From Clostridium thailandense (lineage in GTDB: Bacteria > Bacillota > Clostridia > Clostridiales > Clostridiaceae), in NCBI RefSeq assembly GCF_019207025.1, contig NZ_JAEEGC010000101.1, forward strand, positions 1 through 48,224: a stretch of 48,224 nt of DNA, written 5' to 3'. Below the pieces are notes generated by a model. It saw only the letters and a list, made by a program, of their open reading frames with translations. It was not told the DNA's origin and searched no databases. The position numbers were made by a program, and so were the translations under genes. Of the stretch, positions 26,719 to 35,578 are shown piece after piece. Positions within the stretch are counted from its first letter, which is position 1, and every line of letters begins with the position of its first letter.

Positions 26719-26747
26719 TTGGTTCATAATAATAATATTTATAATAT
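26719..26747 (+). promoter_or_regulatory. Promoter candidate for pnp
   Basis: TTGGTT (26719-26724), 17 nt, TAATAT (26742-26747), in an A/T-rich leader. Moderate match only. Confidence 0.4.
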
Positions 26748-26830
26748 ACAAATTAATAATTAAAGTTGTATAATAATGTTGATAAATAATGATAATAATA
26801 ATATTGAAACCTTTGAAGGGAGGTTAATTT

Positions 26831-28969
26831 ATGAGTCAAGTAATGGAAACTACTATTGCTGGAAGAACATTAAAAGTTGAATATGGTAAAGTAGGAATGC
26901 TTTCAAATGCTGCTGTACTTGTAAGCTATGGTGATACAGTAATTCTTATAAATGCAAATGCTTCAGATAAACCAAGGGAAGGAATAGATTTTTTTCCTTT
27001 AAGTATAGAATACGAAGAGAGATTATATGCGGTGGGTAAAATTCCAGGAGGTTTTATAAAAAGAGAAGGTAGACCTTCTGAAAAAGCAATATTACATGCT
27101 AGAGCTATAGATAGACCTATAAGGCCATTATTTCCTAAAGGATACAGAAATGATGTTCAGGTAGTATGTACGGTGCTTTCAGTTGAACAAGATAATTTAC
27201 CAGATATATTAGCTATGAACGGTGCGTCAATAGCATTAAGTATTTCAAGTATTCCTTTCTCTACCCCAGTGGGAACTGTGTCTGTAGGTCAAATAGATGG
27301 CGAATTTATAATAAACCCAACTTTAGTGCAGAGAGAGAAAAGCGTTTTAAATTTAACTGTATGTGCTACTAAAGAAAGAATAATGATGGTTGAAGCTGGA
27401 GGACAGGAGATACCAGAAGATGAGATGTACAATGCTATTATTTTTGGATTTGAAGAGTGTAAAAAAATAGTTGCATTCCAAGAAGAAGTAATGGCTAAAA
27501 TGGGAAAAACAAAAGTTGTTCCAAAGTTATATAAAGTTGATGAAGCAATAGAACAAGAAGTTAGAGATTTCGCATTCAACATGATAAAAGAAGCTATGTA
27601 CATAACAGATAAAGATACAAGAAATGCAGCAATAGATTCTGCTAAGGAAAAAATTGATGAGCAGTTTGGTGAAAAATATCCAGAGAATGGTTCAGACATA
27701 GCTGATATAGTATATGGTGTTCAAAAAGAAATAGTAAGAAATATGATGTTGAATGAAAATAGAAGACCAGATGGAAGAAATTTTGATCAAATAAGAGAAA
27801 TTAAATGTGATGTATCATTACTCCCAAGAACACATGGTACGGGATTATTCACAAGAGGATTAACGCAAGTAATGACTGTAGCAACACTGGGTGCATTAGG
27901 AGATGTTCAAATTATTGATGGACTTGGGTCAGAAGAATCTAAGAGATATATGCATCACTATAACTTCCCATCATATAGTGTTGGTGAAGTTAGACCTTTA
28001 AGAGGTCCAGGTAGAAGAGAAATAGGTCATGGTGCATTAGCTGAGAAGGCTCTAGAACCGCTTATTCCAAATGAAGATGAATTTCCGTATACAATTAGAC
28101 TTGTATCAGAAGTGTTAAGTTCAAATGGATCAACTTCTCAAGCGAGCGTTTGTGGAAGTACCCTTGCATTGCTTGATGCTGGTGTTCCAATAAAGAGACC
28201 AGCTGCAGGAATAGCAATGGGACTTATAACTAGCGAAGATTTATCTAAAGAAAAAGTTATAACTGATATACAAGGTATAGAAGATTTCTTTGGTGATATG
28301 GACTTTAAGGTTGCAGGAACAGAAGTTGGAATTACTGCAATTCAATTTGACACAAAAATTCATGGATTATCAAATAAATGTATAAGAGAAACTCTAGATA
28401 AAGCTAGAGAAGCTAGAATATTTATATTGGGAAAAATGAATGAGTGTATCTCAGCACCAAGAGAAGAAATATCAAAATATGCTCCAAAAACTTATACAAT
28501 GAATATTGATCCAGATAAAATCAGAGATGTAATAGGACCAGGTGGAAAAGTTATAAATAAGATAATTGCTGAAACTGGTGTTAAGATAGATATAAAAGAA
28601 GATGGAAAGATATTTGTAATGTGCGATGATAGTGTATGTGCTAAGAGAGCTCTTAAGATAATAGATGATCTAACTAGAGAGGTTAAAGTTGGAGAGATAT
28701 ATCTTGGAAAAGTAACTAAGATAGCTACTTTTGGAGCATTTGTTGAAATACTTCCTGGTAAAGAAGGATTAGTTCATATATCAAAACTTGACTTTACAAG
28801 GGTGAATAAAGTTGAAGATATAGTTTCTGTAGGCGATGAAATATTAGTCAAAGTAACAGAGATTGACAATCAAGGTAGAGTTAATCTTTCAAGAAAAGAC
28901 GCTATAAAAGATTCTGAGGATAAAGAAGTGAATAATAAAGAATCAGATAATAAAGAATCAGAAGAATAG
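26831..28969 (+). CDS. pnp: Polyribonucleotide nucleotidyltransferase (PNPase)
   Basis: The 712-residue protein is a phosphorolytic 3'-5' exoribonuclease. Two RNase PH domains flank a helical domain. The first contains [26 protein letters not shown] sequence in outline; the second contains [17 protein letters not shown] and [19 protein letters not shown] domain ([19 protein letters not shown] near 557-575) and an S1 domain ([18 protein letters not shown]) follow. The extreme C-terminus is a short acidic tail with a 15-bp duplication (28934-28963). Ribosome binding site GGGAGG. It follows rpsO, as in most bacteria. Confidence 0.98.
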   Translation: MSQVMETTIAGRTLKVEYGKVGMLSNAAVLVSYGDTVILINANASDKPREGIDFFPLSIEYEERLYAVGKIPGGFIKREGRPSEKAILHARAIDRPIRPLFPKGYRNDVQVVCTVLSVEQDNLPDILAMNGASIALSISSIPFSTPVGTVSVGQIDGEFIINPTLVQREKSVLNLTVCATKERIMMVEAGGQEIPEDEMYNAIIFGFEECKKIVAFQEEVMAKMGKTKVVPKLYKVDEAIEQEVRDFAFNMIKEAMYITDKDTRNAAIDSAKEKIDEQFGEKYPENGSDIADIVYGVQKEIVRNMMLNENRRPDGRNFDQIREIKCDVSLLPRTHGTGLFTRGLTQVMTVATLGALGDVQIIDGLGSEESKRYMHHYNFPSYSVGEVRPLRGPGRREIGHGALAEKALEPLIPNEDEFPYTIRLVSEVLSSNGSTSQASVCGSTLALLDAGVPIKRPAAGIAMGLITSEDLSKEKVITDIQGIEDFFGDMDFKVAGTEVGITAIQFDTKIHGLSNKCIRETLDKAREARIFILGKMNECISAPREEISKYAPKTYTMNIDPDKIRDVIGPGGKVINKIIAETGVKIDIKEDGKIFVMCDDSVCAKRALKIIDDLTREVKVGEIYLGKVTKIATFGAFVEILPGKEGLVHISKLDFTRVNKVEDIVSVGDEILVKVTEIDNQGRVNLSRKDAIKDSEDKEVNNKESDNKESEE
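28934..28963 (+). repeat. 15-bp tandem duplication in the pnp tail
   Basis: Two in-frame copies of AATAAAGAATCAGAT (last base differs in the second) encode consecutive [10 protein letters not shown] units just before the stop. Confidence 0.8.
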
Positions 28970-28973
28970 AAAT

Positions 28974-29002
28974 AGAAGGGCATTGATGTGCCTTTTTATT
29001 TT
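28974..29002 (+). terminator. Terminator after pnp
   Basis: AAGG and CA pair with TG/GCCTT through a stem with one bulge around 28977-28995, leading into TTTTTATTTTT. The following stretch to 29191 is A/T-rich and holds a TATAAT at 29131-29136 (likely -10 for the peptidase gene) but no clear -35. Confidence 0.55.
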
Positions 29003-29191
29003 TATATGTATGGATGAAAATTATTAAGTTTTATTAAAATATTAGATATGATCTTTAATGTGTTACTAAGGCCAGGACCTCTGTTTTATATTATTATAAA
29101 TCAGTTTGCATTTTAATGTAAATGTTATGGTATAATGTTGGTGTATTTACTTTTAATTCCAAAAATAAATATTAATTTTGAGGTGGCGCTA

Positions 29192-30490
29192 ATGTATAAT
29201 TTATTTAAGTTAAACAATGGGCTAAGAGTAGTTTTAGAGAATATAGACTATGTTAACTCAGTAAGTGTAGGTTTATGGGTAGAAAACGGATCGAGAAATG
29301 AAGACAGCATTAATAATGGTATATCTCATTTTATCGAACATATGTTTTTTAAAGGGACGGAAAATAGAACGGCACTTCAAATAGCAGAATGTATAGAGGA
29401 TGTAGGCGGTCAAATTAATGCTTTTACAGGAAAGGAAGCTACATGTTTTTATATTAAAGCTTTAGATTCTCATTTAGAGCTTGCATTGGATGTAATAGCA
29501 GATATGTTATTTAATAGTAAATTTTTAGCTGAAGATATTGAAAGAGAAAAAGGGGTAATTATTGAAGAAATAAAAATGAGTGAAGATTCTCCCGAGGATG
29601 TACTTGCAGATCTTCATAGTTCAGCTATTTGGGGAGAGGATTCTTTGTCGCTTCCAATATTGGGAACCGTAGAAACAATAAAATCCTTTAACAGAGAGCA
29701 GATAGTTGAATATATATCTTCTCACTATATACCTGAGAATTCTGTTATATCAATTTCTGGAAATTTTGACTGTGCAATTGTAGAAAAGCTTGTAGAAAAG
29801 TATTTCGGAAACTGGAATAGTAAAAACAAAAAAGTAACTAATTATTCGAATCCTAGTATTCTTACTAATCATTTATATAAGAAAAAAAGCATAGAACAGC
29901 TTCATTTAAGCTTAGGAATACCAGGTATTGAGTCAGGAAAGGACAATTTATATGCATTACTTCTTTTAAGTAATGTACTAGGAGGAGGAGCTTCGTCTAT
30001 ATTGTTTCAAAAAATAAGGGAAGAAAAAGGATTATGTTATTCTGTTTATTCATATATATCATCCTTTAGAAATACGGGCATTGTAAGTATATATACAAGT
30101 TTAAATCCCCAATATGCAGCAGATGCATTGAGTATGATAAAAGATGAATTAGACAAGTTTATTAAAACTAGTATAAGTGACGAAAAAATTCATAAAGCAA
30201 AGGAACAACTCAAGGGAAGTTATATACTAGGACTTGAAAGCACTAGTAGTAGAATGTTTAACAATGGAAAATCAGTATTGTTCTTGAATAGAATTAATAA
30301 TCCTAAAGATATAATAGAAAAGATAAACAACATAGATAAGTATAAGCTAAATGAAGTTATGAAAAATACTTTTGAAAAAGGTATTTTAAATGCAGCTTTT
30401 GTAGGTGAAGAAGTGAATTTAGAGCTTCTAAGTAACATTATTAATAAAGATTTTGTATCATTTAAAAATTCAAGATCAGAACTAATATAA
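29192..30490 (+). CDS. M16 family zinc peptidase (processing-peptidase-like)
   Basis: The 432-residue protein is an M16B peptidase with the inverted zinc motif HFIEH (H46, E49, H50), and the downstream glutamate region EREKGVIIEEIKMSEDSPED near 116-135 supplying the third ligand. The second half has the R/Y motif region with EEKGLCYSVYSY. The family degrades peptides in a two-domain clamshell; in this position (after pnp) Bacillus has mlpA (ymxG), whose product is linked to protease regulation. An upstream in-frame extension to 29135 exists, but GAGGTGG before the ATG at 29192 sets the start and MYNLFKLNNGLRVV matches the family N-terminus. Confidence 0.92.
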   Translation: MYNLFKLNNGLRVVLENIDYVNSVSVGLWVENGSRNEDSINNGISHFIEHMFFKGTENRTALQIAECIEDVGGQINAFTGKEATCFYIKALDSHLELALDVIADMLFNSKFLAEDIEREKGVIIEEIKMSEDSPEDVLADLHSSAIWGEDSLSLPILGTVETIKSFNREQIVEYISSHYIPENSVISISGNFDCAIVEKLVEKYFGNWNSKNKKVTNYSNPSILTNHLYKKKSIEQLHLSLGIPGIESGKDNLYALLLLSNVLGGGASSILFQKIREEKGLCYSVYSYISSFRNTGIVSIYTSLNPQYAADALSMIKDELDKFIKTSISDEKIHKAKEQLKGSYILGLESTSSRMFNNGKSVLFLNRINNPKDIIEKINNIDKYKLNEVMKNTFEKGILNAAFVGEEVNLELLSNIINKDFVSFKNSRSELI

Positions 30491-30556
30491 CTGTAATAAC
30501 TTCCTAATGTAATTCATAATATTTAAAATAAGTAGTAAATATGAAGTGAAATTTAA

Positions 30557-30599
30557 GCAAATTTAGTTTTCTTATTTAAATTTAAAAAATTAAATTTGC
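30557..30599. repeat. 14-bp stem palindrome upstream of ymxH
   Basis: GCAAATTTAGTTTT (30557-30570) pairs with AAAATTAAATTTGC (30586-30599) with a single G-U. The loop is 15 nt. No U-run follows. It lies 31 nt before the ymxH ATG. Confidence 0.55.
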
Positions 30600-30629
30600 A
30601 CTTTAAATATATTAGGGAGGGATTCTTAA

Positions 30630-30902
30630 ATGGATGATAATGTTAAGCTATATAGTGAGATGGAAAAGTATGAAATAATAAATGTAAACGATGGAGATAG
30701 ATTTAATTGTTTAGGAAATAATGATATAGTAATTGATGAAGAAGGTAATTTGAAACTGTTAGTTCTAAATGATAATAAATCTAAGTTTGGATTATTTTCT
30801 AAAAGTGAATTTATAGAAGTGCCTTGGGAATATGTAAAAAAGATAGGATCGAAAACAATAATAATTGATGCAGAAGAAAAAACGTTAAAGAGGTCTCGTT
30901 AA
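30630..30902 (+). CDS. ymxH: YlmC/YmxH family PRC-barrel protein
   Basis: A 90-residue protein of the YlmC/YmxH family: KYEIINVNDGDRFNCLGNNDIVIDEEGN in outline, then a SKFGLFSKSEFIEVPWEYVKKIG stretch and a KTIIID strand. It is a PRC-barrel-like beta fold with unknown biochemical role; in endospore formers a paralogue sits with sporulation genes. Ribosome binding site AGGGAGGG. It lies between the M16 peptidase and dapG, matching the Bacillus ymxG-ymxH neighbourhood. A 9-bp hairpin (30889-30897 with 30910-30918) overlaps its stop codon. Confidence 0.88.
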   Translation: MDDNVKLYSEMEKYEIINVNDGDRFNCLGNNDIVIDEEGNLKLLVLNDNKSKFGLFSKSEFIEVPWEYVKKIGSKTIIIDAEEKTLKRSR

Positions 30903-30957
30903 CACATTAGAGATCTCTCTAATATACTGTTATTAGAAAAAGTGATGGAGGGTAAAA

Positions 30958-32160
30958 ATGAAAATATTAGTACAAAAGTTTGGAGGAACCTCTGTATCTA
31001 CTGCTGATAGAAGAGAAATGGTAGTTCAAAAAATATTAAAGGCAAAAGGAGAAGGTTTTTCAACTATAGTAGTAGTATCTGCCATGGGGAGAAAAGGTCA
31101 ACCTTATGCAACAGATACCCTTCTTTCTTTGATAAGTGATGAATATAAGAGAGAGAATACTCTAGGTGTAGATTTACTTATGAGTTGTGGTGAAATTATT
31201 AGTACTGTAGTGATGAGTGAAGAGTTGTGTAAAAATGGTTTGAAGGCAGTCCCTTTGACAGGAGGACAAGCGGGTATTATAACAGATGACAATTATAATA
31301 ATGCCTCTGTTTTAAGGGTAGATTCAGAAAAATTATTAAATATAGTAAAGCAAGGGAAAATACCTGTCGTAGCAGGATTTCAGGGTATAAGTGAAAATGG
31401 ATTTATAACTACACTTGGTAGAGGAGGTAGTGATGTCACTGCATCCTTACTTGGTGCTGCTTTAAAATCAGAAGAAATTCATATTTATACTGATGTTGAT
31501 GGAATAATGACTGCAGATCCTAGAATAGTTTCAGATGCGTCATTAATTAAAAAGATAAGCTATAATGAAGTATTTCAATTTGCAGATCAGGGTGCAAAAG
31601 TAATTCATCCTAGAGCCGTTGAAATAGCAATGAAATCAAATGTAAAGCTTGTTATAAAAAATACTCTTAATGATTGTGAAGGAACTATAATTACTAGTGG
31701 TGCAATTAGAAACACTGAAAATATAATAACTGGAATAACTTCAATGGATAAGAGAGTGCAAGTAACAGTAGAACTTGATAAAAATAAATGCAATGAAAAT
31801 TATAATACAATTTTAGATGAATTAGCTAAAAATCTAATAAGCATAGATTTAATAAACGTATTTCCTAAGCAAAAAATATTTACCATAGATGGAAAAGACA
31901 TAAATATATTTAAAGATATAATGGATAAACTTGAACTAAATTACTACTGTGTAGAAGAATGCAGTAAAATTGCAGTAATAGGGAGTAGAATGAGAGGACT
32001 TCCAGGTGTTATGGCAAAAATATTAAGAACCTTAACAAAGGCTAATGTGGAAGTTCTTCAAACTGCAGATTCCCATACTACTATTTGGTGTCTTGTAGAA
32101 AGTAAAAATTCAGAAAAAGCTATAAATGCTTTGCACAATGAATTTAAATTAGGCTGTTAA
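30958..32160 (+). CDS. dapG: Aspartate kinase
   Basis: A 400-residue monofunctional aspartokinase, which phosphorylates aspartate at the head of the lysine, diaminopimelate, threonine and methionine pathways. KFGGTS at 7-12 is the kinase signature, with GRGGSDVTASLLGAAL and DVDGIMTADPR further on. Two ACT domains occupy about 265-400 and would confer feedback control. Position next to ymxH and tepA matches the Bacillus DAP-inhibited isozyme DapG, which supplies cell-wall and spore precursors; the isozyme type is inference. Ribosome binding site ATGGAGGG. Confidence 0.94.
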   Translation: MKILVQKFGGTSVSTADRREMVVQKILKAKGEGFSTIVVVSAMGRKGQPYATDTLLSLISDEYKRENTLGVDLLMSCGEIISTVVMSEELCKNGLKAVPLTGGQAGIITDDNYNNASVLRVDSEKLLNIVKQGKIPVVAGFQGISENGFITTLGRGGSDVTASLLGAALKSEEIHIYTDVDGIMTADPRIVSDASLIKKISYNEVFQFADQGAKVIHPRAVEIAMKSNVKLVIKNTLNDCEGTIITSGAIRNTENIITGITSMDKRVQVTVELDKNKCNENYNTILDELAKNLISIDLINVFPKQKIFTIDGKDINIFKDIMDKLELNYYCVEECSKIAVIGSRMRGLPGVMAKILRTLTKANVEVLQTADSHTTIWCLVESKNSEKAINALHNEFKLGC

Positions 32161-32226
32161 TAAAACTAAAATGAATATCAGTCCCTTATAATGTACAAAA
32201 TATGTTTATGCAAGGAGGGAATTGGT

Positions 32227-32952
32227 ATGGAAGAAGAAAAAGAACGAAAAGATATTACAGAAAATAAAGACCTGCAGAATATAAAAGAGTTAGGTACACA
32301 AAGTATTCCTAAATCAAAGGATAGAATTCAAATATTACCTATAATAGGACAGATAGAAGGGCATGTGGTACTGCCACCACAAACTAAAAGTACTAGGTAT
32401 GAGCATGTTATACCTTTATTAGTTGCAATAGAAAATGATCCTAATGTTGAAGGAGTACTTGTAATATTAAATACTGTAGGAGGAGACGTAGAAGCTGGAC
32501 TCGCGATATCTGAAATGATACGAAGCTTAAGTAAACCTACAGTATCTTTAGTGATTGGTGGTGGGCATTCTATTGGAGTACCGCTTGCTACTTCGGCAGA
32601 TTATTCCTTTATTTCACCATCAGCTACTATGATTGTTCATCCTATAAGAATGAATGGTCTTGTTATAGGTGCACCTCAAACCTTTGAATACTTCAATAAG
32701 ATGCAGGAAAGAATTATTGAATTTGTAGTTAGAACTTCACAAATAAGTAGAGACAGAATTCGTAAACTTATGGCACAAACTGATGAGTTACTAAATGATA
32801 TGGGAACTATATTGATTGGTAAGCAAGCAGTAGATGAAGGATTAATTGATGAAGTTGGTGGAATAAGTGATGCAATTAAAAAGTTAGAAGAGCTTTTGGA
32901 GGAAAGAAAAGCAGATAAGACAAAAACAGAAAATAAAGAAAATCAACCATAG
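32227..32952 (+). CDS. tepA: ClpP-like serine protease, TepA family
   Basis: A 241-residue Clp-protease-fold protein. The first 35 residues are charged and low-complexity; the ClpP core follows with the nucleophile S115 in GGGHSIGVPLA, H138 in TMIVHP, and GGDVEAGLAI earlier. Bacillus TepA was reported as a cytosolic ClpP-like protein, linked to translocation or signal-peptide turnover. The long frame opens at 32191, but AAGGAGGG stands before the ATG at 32227. It is followed by a short palindrome, then by the nested palindromic element at 32990-33149. Confidence 0.93.
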   Translation: MEEEKERKDITENKDLQNIKELGTQSIPKSKDRIQILPIIGQIEGHVVLPPQTKSTRYEHVIPLLVAIENDPNVEGVLVILNTVGGDVEAGLAISEMIRSLSKPTVSLVIGGGHSIGVPLATSADYSFISPSATMIVHPIRMNGLVIGAPQTFEYFNKMQERIIEFVVRTSQISRDRIRKLMAQTDELLNDMGTILIGKQAVDEGLIDEVGGISDAIKKLEELLEERKADKTKTENKENQP

Positions 32953-32968
32953 GATATTTTCCTATGGT
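32946..32968 (+). terminator. Terminator-like hairpin at the end of tepA
   Basis: ACCATAGGA and TCCTATGGT pair perfectly around a 5-nt loop and overlap the stop codon. The U-tract is imperfect (GATTTATATTT). Confidence 0.6.
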
Positions 32969-32989
32969 GATTTATATTTATAAGTGGTA

Positions 32990-33149
32990 AGGCATCTTCA
33001 ACAAAATAACTAGTCAATCTACTACTAATTTTGTGATATACTGCGTCGACAGAAGCCTTAGATAGGATGAACTATCTGCGAAATCTGACTCTTTGTTTGA
33101 CGTAAACTATTGGTCACATCTTTGACTTGTTATTTTCTTTTAGATGCCT
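32990..33149. mobile_element. Nested imperfect palindrome, MITE-like or structured RNA
   Basis: A 160-bp element ends in AGGCATCT (32990-32997) and AGATGCCT (33142-33149). Inside lie AAAATAACTAGTCAA (33003-33017) against TTGACTTGTTATTTT (33122-33136), 14 of 15 paired; GTGA/TCAC; TGCGTC/GACGTA; CAGA/TCTG; and a central AGATAG/CTATCT hairpin (33060-33077). The arms share almost one centre of symmetry, so the whole folds back on itself. GC is visibly higher than in nearby intergenic DNA. TAA lies directly outside the GGCATCT and AGATGCC ends on both sides, a possible short target duplication. There is no transposase. Its class, mobile or RNA, is inferred. Confidence 0.6.
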
Positions 33150-33167
33150 AAAAGGAAATATATAATT

Positions 33168-33186
33168 TATGTAGAATACCTACATA
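33168..33186. promoter_or_regulatory. 7-bp dyad upstream of ftsK
   Basis: TATGTAG (33168-33174) and CTACATA (33180-33186) are perfect inverted arms with a 5-nt spacer, 37 nt before the ftsK start. It is operator-like, but no regulator can be named. Confidence 0.4.
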
Positions 33187-33223
33187 GTACATGTTATTAT
33201 GACTATCTTGAGGTGATTATGAT

Positions 33224-35476
33224 ATGGCTAGAAAAACAGAAAAATATGAGTTGAATAGAGATATAAAAGGAATTATTTTGGTTACTTTAGGAATATTAAT
33301 GATAATTAGTGTTTTTTCATATTCATCTTCCGGTATTATTGGAAGATTTACTAAAAAAATATTAATAGCTGTAATGGGATTGGGAGCCTTTATATTTCCA
33401 ATATTAATAATGTTTGTAGGATGTTGTTGTATAGCTAAAAAGAATAGAATAAGTTTTAATAAAAAATTTTATGGAATTTTATTATTTATAGTAAACACAC
33501 TTTTATTCATACAAATGATAGTAATGTCAGATTATTATATAAATGAAGATGTAATTAAAGGTATAAGAAATTTGTATGAAGCTGATAATGTAGTGCATGG
33601 AGGAATAATAAGTTTTTTAATAGATGTCCCTCTCTTTAAGTTGTTTGGAAACGTTGGATGTTATGTGATTTTTGCTTCATTATATATAATATGTTTTATA
33701 CTCATGAGCAAAGTAACCATCTATGACATATTACATAGATTAAAAAGTGTACTAAAAGAAGATGACTATGAACCAGATAGTATTATTGAAGAAAAAGTTA
33801 AAGAACCTGATAATGTTCACAATAATAGTGGCGAGAAAGATAGTTTTATAAAAAATATTAATAATAGAATAAAAATATTAGACTTTATGAAGTCTGCAGA
33901 TAAAAAAGAAGAGGAAAAGCCTGTTAAAAGTGAAATTAAAAATGCTAAGCATCCCATTGAAATTGAGTGTGCTTCAGAAAAATTAGTAGATGATTCGATA
34001 AACGAAGAACTAGATAAGCAGATGGTAAATAATAATGTTATTTACAGTCAGAAATATAACTTTCCATCTATAGAATTATTAAAAACAAATGGACAATCTA
34101 AATTGAATAAGGAAGATAAGAAGGAGTTAATAAATAATGCTAACAAATTAGAAGAAACATTAAATAGCTTTGGAGTTGAAGCTAAAGTTATTCAAGTTAG
34201 TAAAGGACCTTCTGTTACAAGATTTGAACTTCAGCCTAGTCCAGGTGTTAAGGTAAGTAAAATTGTTAATTTGTCTGATGATATAGCATTAGGATTAGCA
34301 GCGTCAGGCGTTAGAATTGAGGCCCCTATACCTGGAAAATCTGCTATAGGTATAGAGGTACCAAATAGAGAACTGACGGCTGTATATTTAAGAGAAGTTA
34401 TAGAATCGCCGGAATTTATTAATTCAAGTAAAAATTTAGCTTGTTCTTTAGGTAAGGATATAGGAGGAAACTGTGTTGTTTGTGATCTTAGTAAAATGCC
34501 GCATATGCTTATAGCAGGAGCTACTGGTTCTGGAAAAAGTGTGTGTATAAATACGTTAATTGTAAGTTTACTCTATAAGTATTCTCCAGATAATGTTAAA
34601 TTATTAATGATAGACCCAAAAGTAGTTGAGCTTAGCGTCTACAACGGAATACCTCATTTATTGATACCAGTTGTTACAGACCCAAAGAAAGCAGCAGGGG
34701 CATTAAATTGGGCTGTTCAGGAAATGACAAGAAGATATAGGCTTTTTGCTGACAATAGTGTAAGGAATATTGAAAGTTATAATGAATTATGCGAGAAAGG
34801 CATAGTAGAAAATAAGCTTCCTTTTGTAGTTATAATTATCGATGAGTTAGCAGATTTAATGATGGTGTGTCCTAATGATATTGAAGACTATATAGGACGT
34901 TTAGCTCAGATGGCAAGAGCTGCAGGTATGCATCTAGTTATCGCTACGCAAAGACCTTCTGTAGATGTCATAACAGGTGTAATTAAGGCTAATATACCTT
35001 CACGAATATCCTTTGCAGTATCTTCTCAAATTGATTCAAGAACTATATTGGATACAGCTGGTGCCGAAAAGCTATTGGGGAAAGGAGACATGCTTTTTTA
35101 TCCTGTTGGTGAAGGAAAACCTATAAGAATTCAAGGTGCATTTATTTCTGAAAGTGAAGTTGAGAATGTGGTAAGCTTTATAAAAGATAATCAAGGGGAA
35201 CCACAATATGAAGATGATATAATAGACCATATTGATACAAGTTCTAATTCAGAAAGTTTGGAAGCAGATGAATTATTAGATGAAGCTATTAGAATAGTAG
35301 TAGAGATTGGACAGGCATCCACATCACTTCTGCAAAGGAGACTTAGAATTGGCTATAATAGGGCAGCTAGAATAATTGATCAAATGGAAGAAAGGGGCAT
35401 AATATCAAGTAAAGATGGAAGTAAGCCTAGGCAAGTTCTTGTAAATAGAGAAAGCTATGACGGAAAAAATAATTAA
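33224..35476 (+). CDS. ftsK: FtsK/SpoIIIE-type DNA translocase
   Basis: A 750-residue membrane-anchored double-stranded DNA pump. Four hydrophobic helices fill about 17-165, a charged linker runs to about 285, the motor has Walker A GATGSGKS at 432-439, VVIIIDELADLMM as Walker B near 537-549, and RPSVDVITG. A C-terminal winged-helix gamma domain (about 685-745, with ASTSLLQRRLRIGYNRAARIID) reads orientation sequences. In position (after tepA) and architecture it corresponds to Bacillus SpoIIIE, which pumps the chromosome into the forespore. Ribosome binding site GAGGTGAT. Confidence 0.96.
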   Translation: MARKTEKYELNRDIKGIILVTLGILMIISVFSYSSSGIIGRFTKKILIAVMGLGAFIFPILIMFVGCCCIAKKNRISFNKKFYGILLFIVNTLLFIQMIVMSDYYINEDVIKGIRNLYEADNVVHGGIISFLIDVPLFKLFGNVGCYVIFASLYIICFILMSKVTIYDILHRLKSVLKEDDYEPDSIIEEKVKEPDNVHNNSGEKDSFIKNINNRIKILDFMKSADKKEEEKPVKSEIKNAKHPIEIECASEKLVDDSINEELDKQMVNNNVIYSQKYNFPSIELLKTNGQSKLNKEDKKELINNANKLEETLNSFGVEAKVIQVSKGPSVTRFELQPSPGVKVSKIVNLSDDIALGLAASGVRIEAPIPGKSAIGIEVPNRELTAVYLREVIESPEFINSSKNLACSLGKDIGGNCVVCDLSKMPHMLIAGATGSGKSVCINTLIVSLLYKYSPDNVKLLMIDPKVVELSVYNGIPHLLIPVVTDPKKAAGALNWAVQEMTRRYRLFADNSVRNIESYNELCEKGIVENKLPFVVIIIDELADLMMVCPNDIEDYIGRLAQMARAAGMHLVIATQRPSVDVITGVIKANIPSRISFAVSSQIDSRTILDTAGAEKLLGKGDMLFYPVGEGKPIRIQGAFISESEVENVVSFIKDNQGEPQYEDDIIDHIDTSSNSESLEADELLDEAIRIVVEIGQASTSLLQRRLRIGYNRAARIIDQMEERGIISSKDGSKPRQVLVNRESYDGKNN

Positions 35477-35578
35477 ATCCTTTGGTTTTAGAATTTTTTC
35501 TTGTAAAATGTAAAAAGTAGATTTAAAATAAAGTATGAGTTTTGGATTTAATTACTTATCTAATTAGGAGGAAAAATA

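Noticed and set aside
27289..27699. Minus-strand ORF (136 codons) inside pnp
   Set aside because: Antisense to a conserved RNase PH domain, with no ribosome binding site and no recognisable domain.
33144..33191. Short ORF starting ATGCCTAAAAGG at the right end of the palindromic element
   Set aside because: Only 15 codons, with no ribosome binding site; its start lies in the element's terminal repeat.
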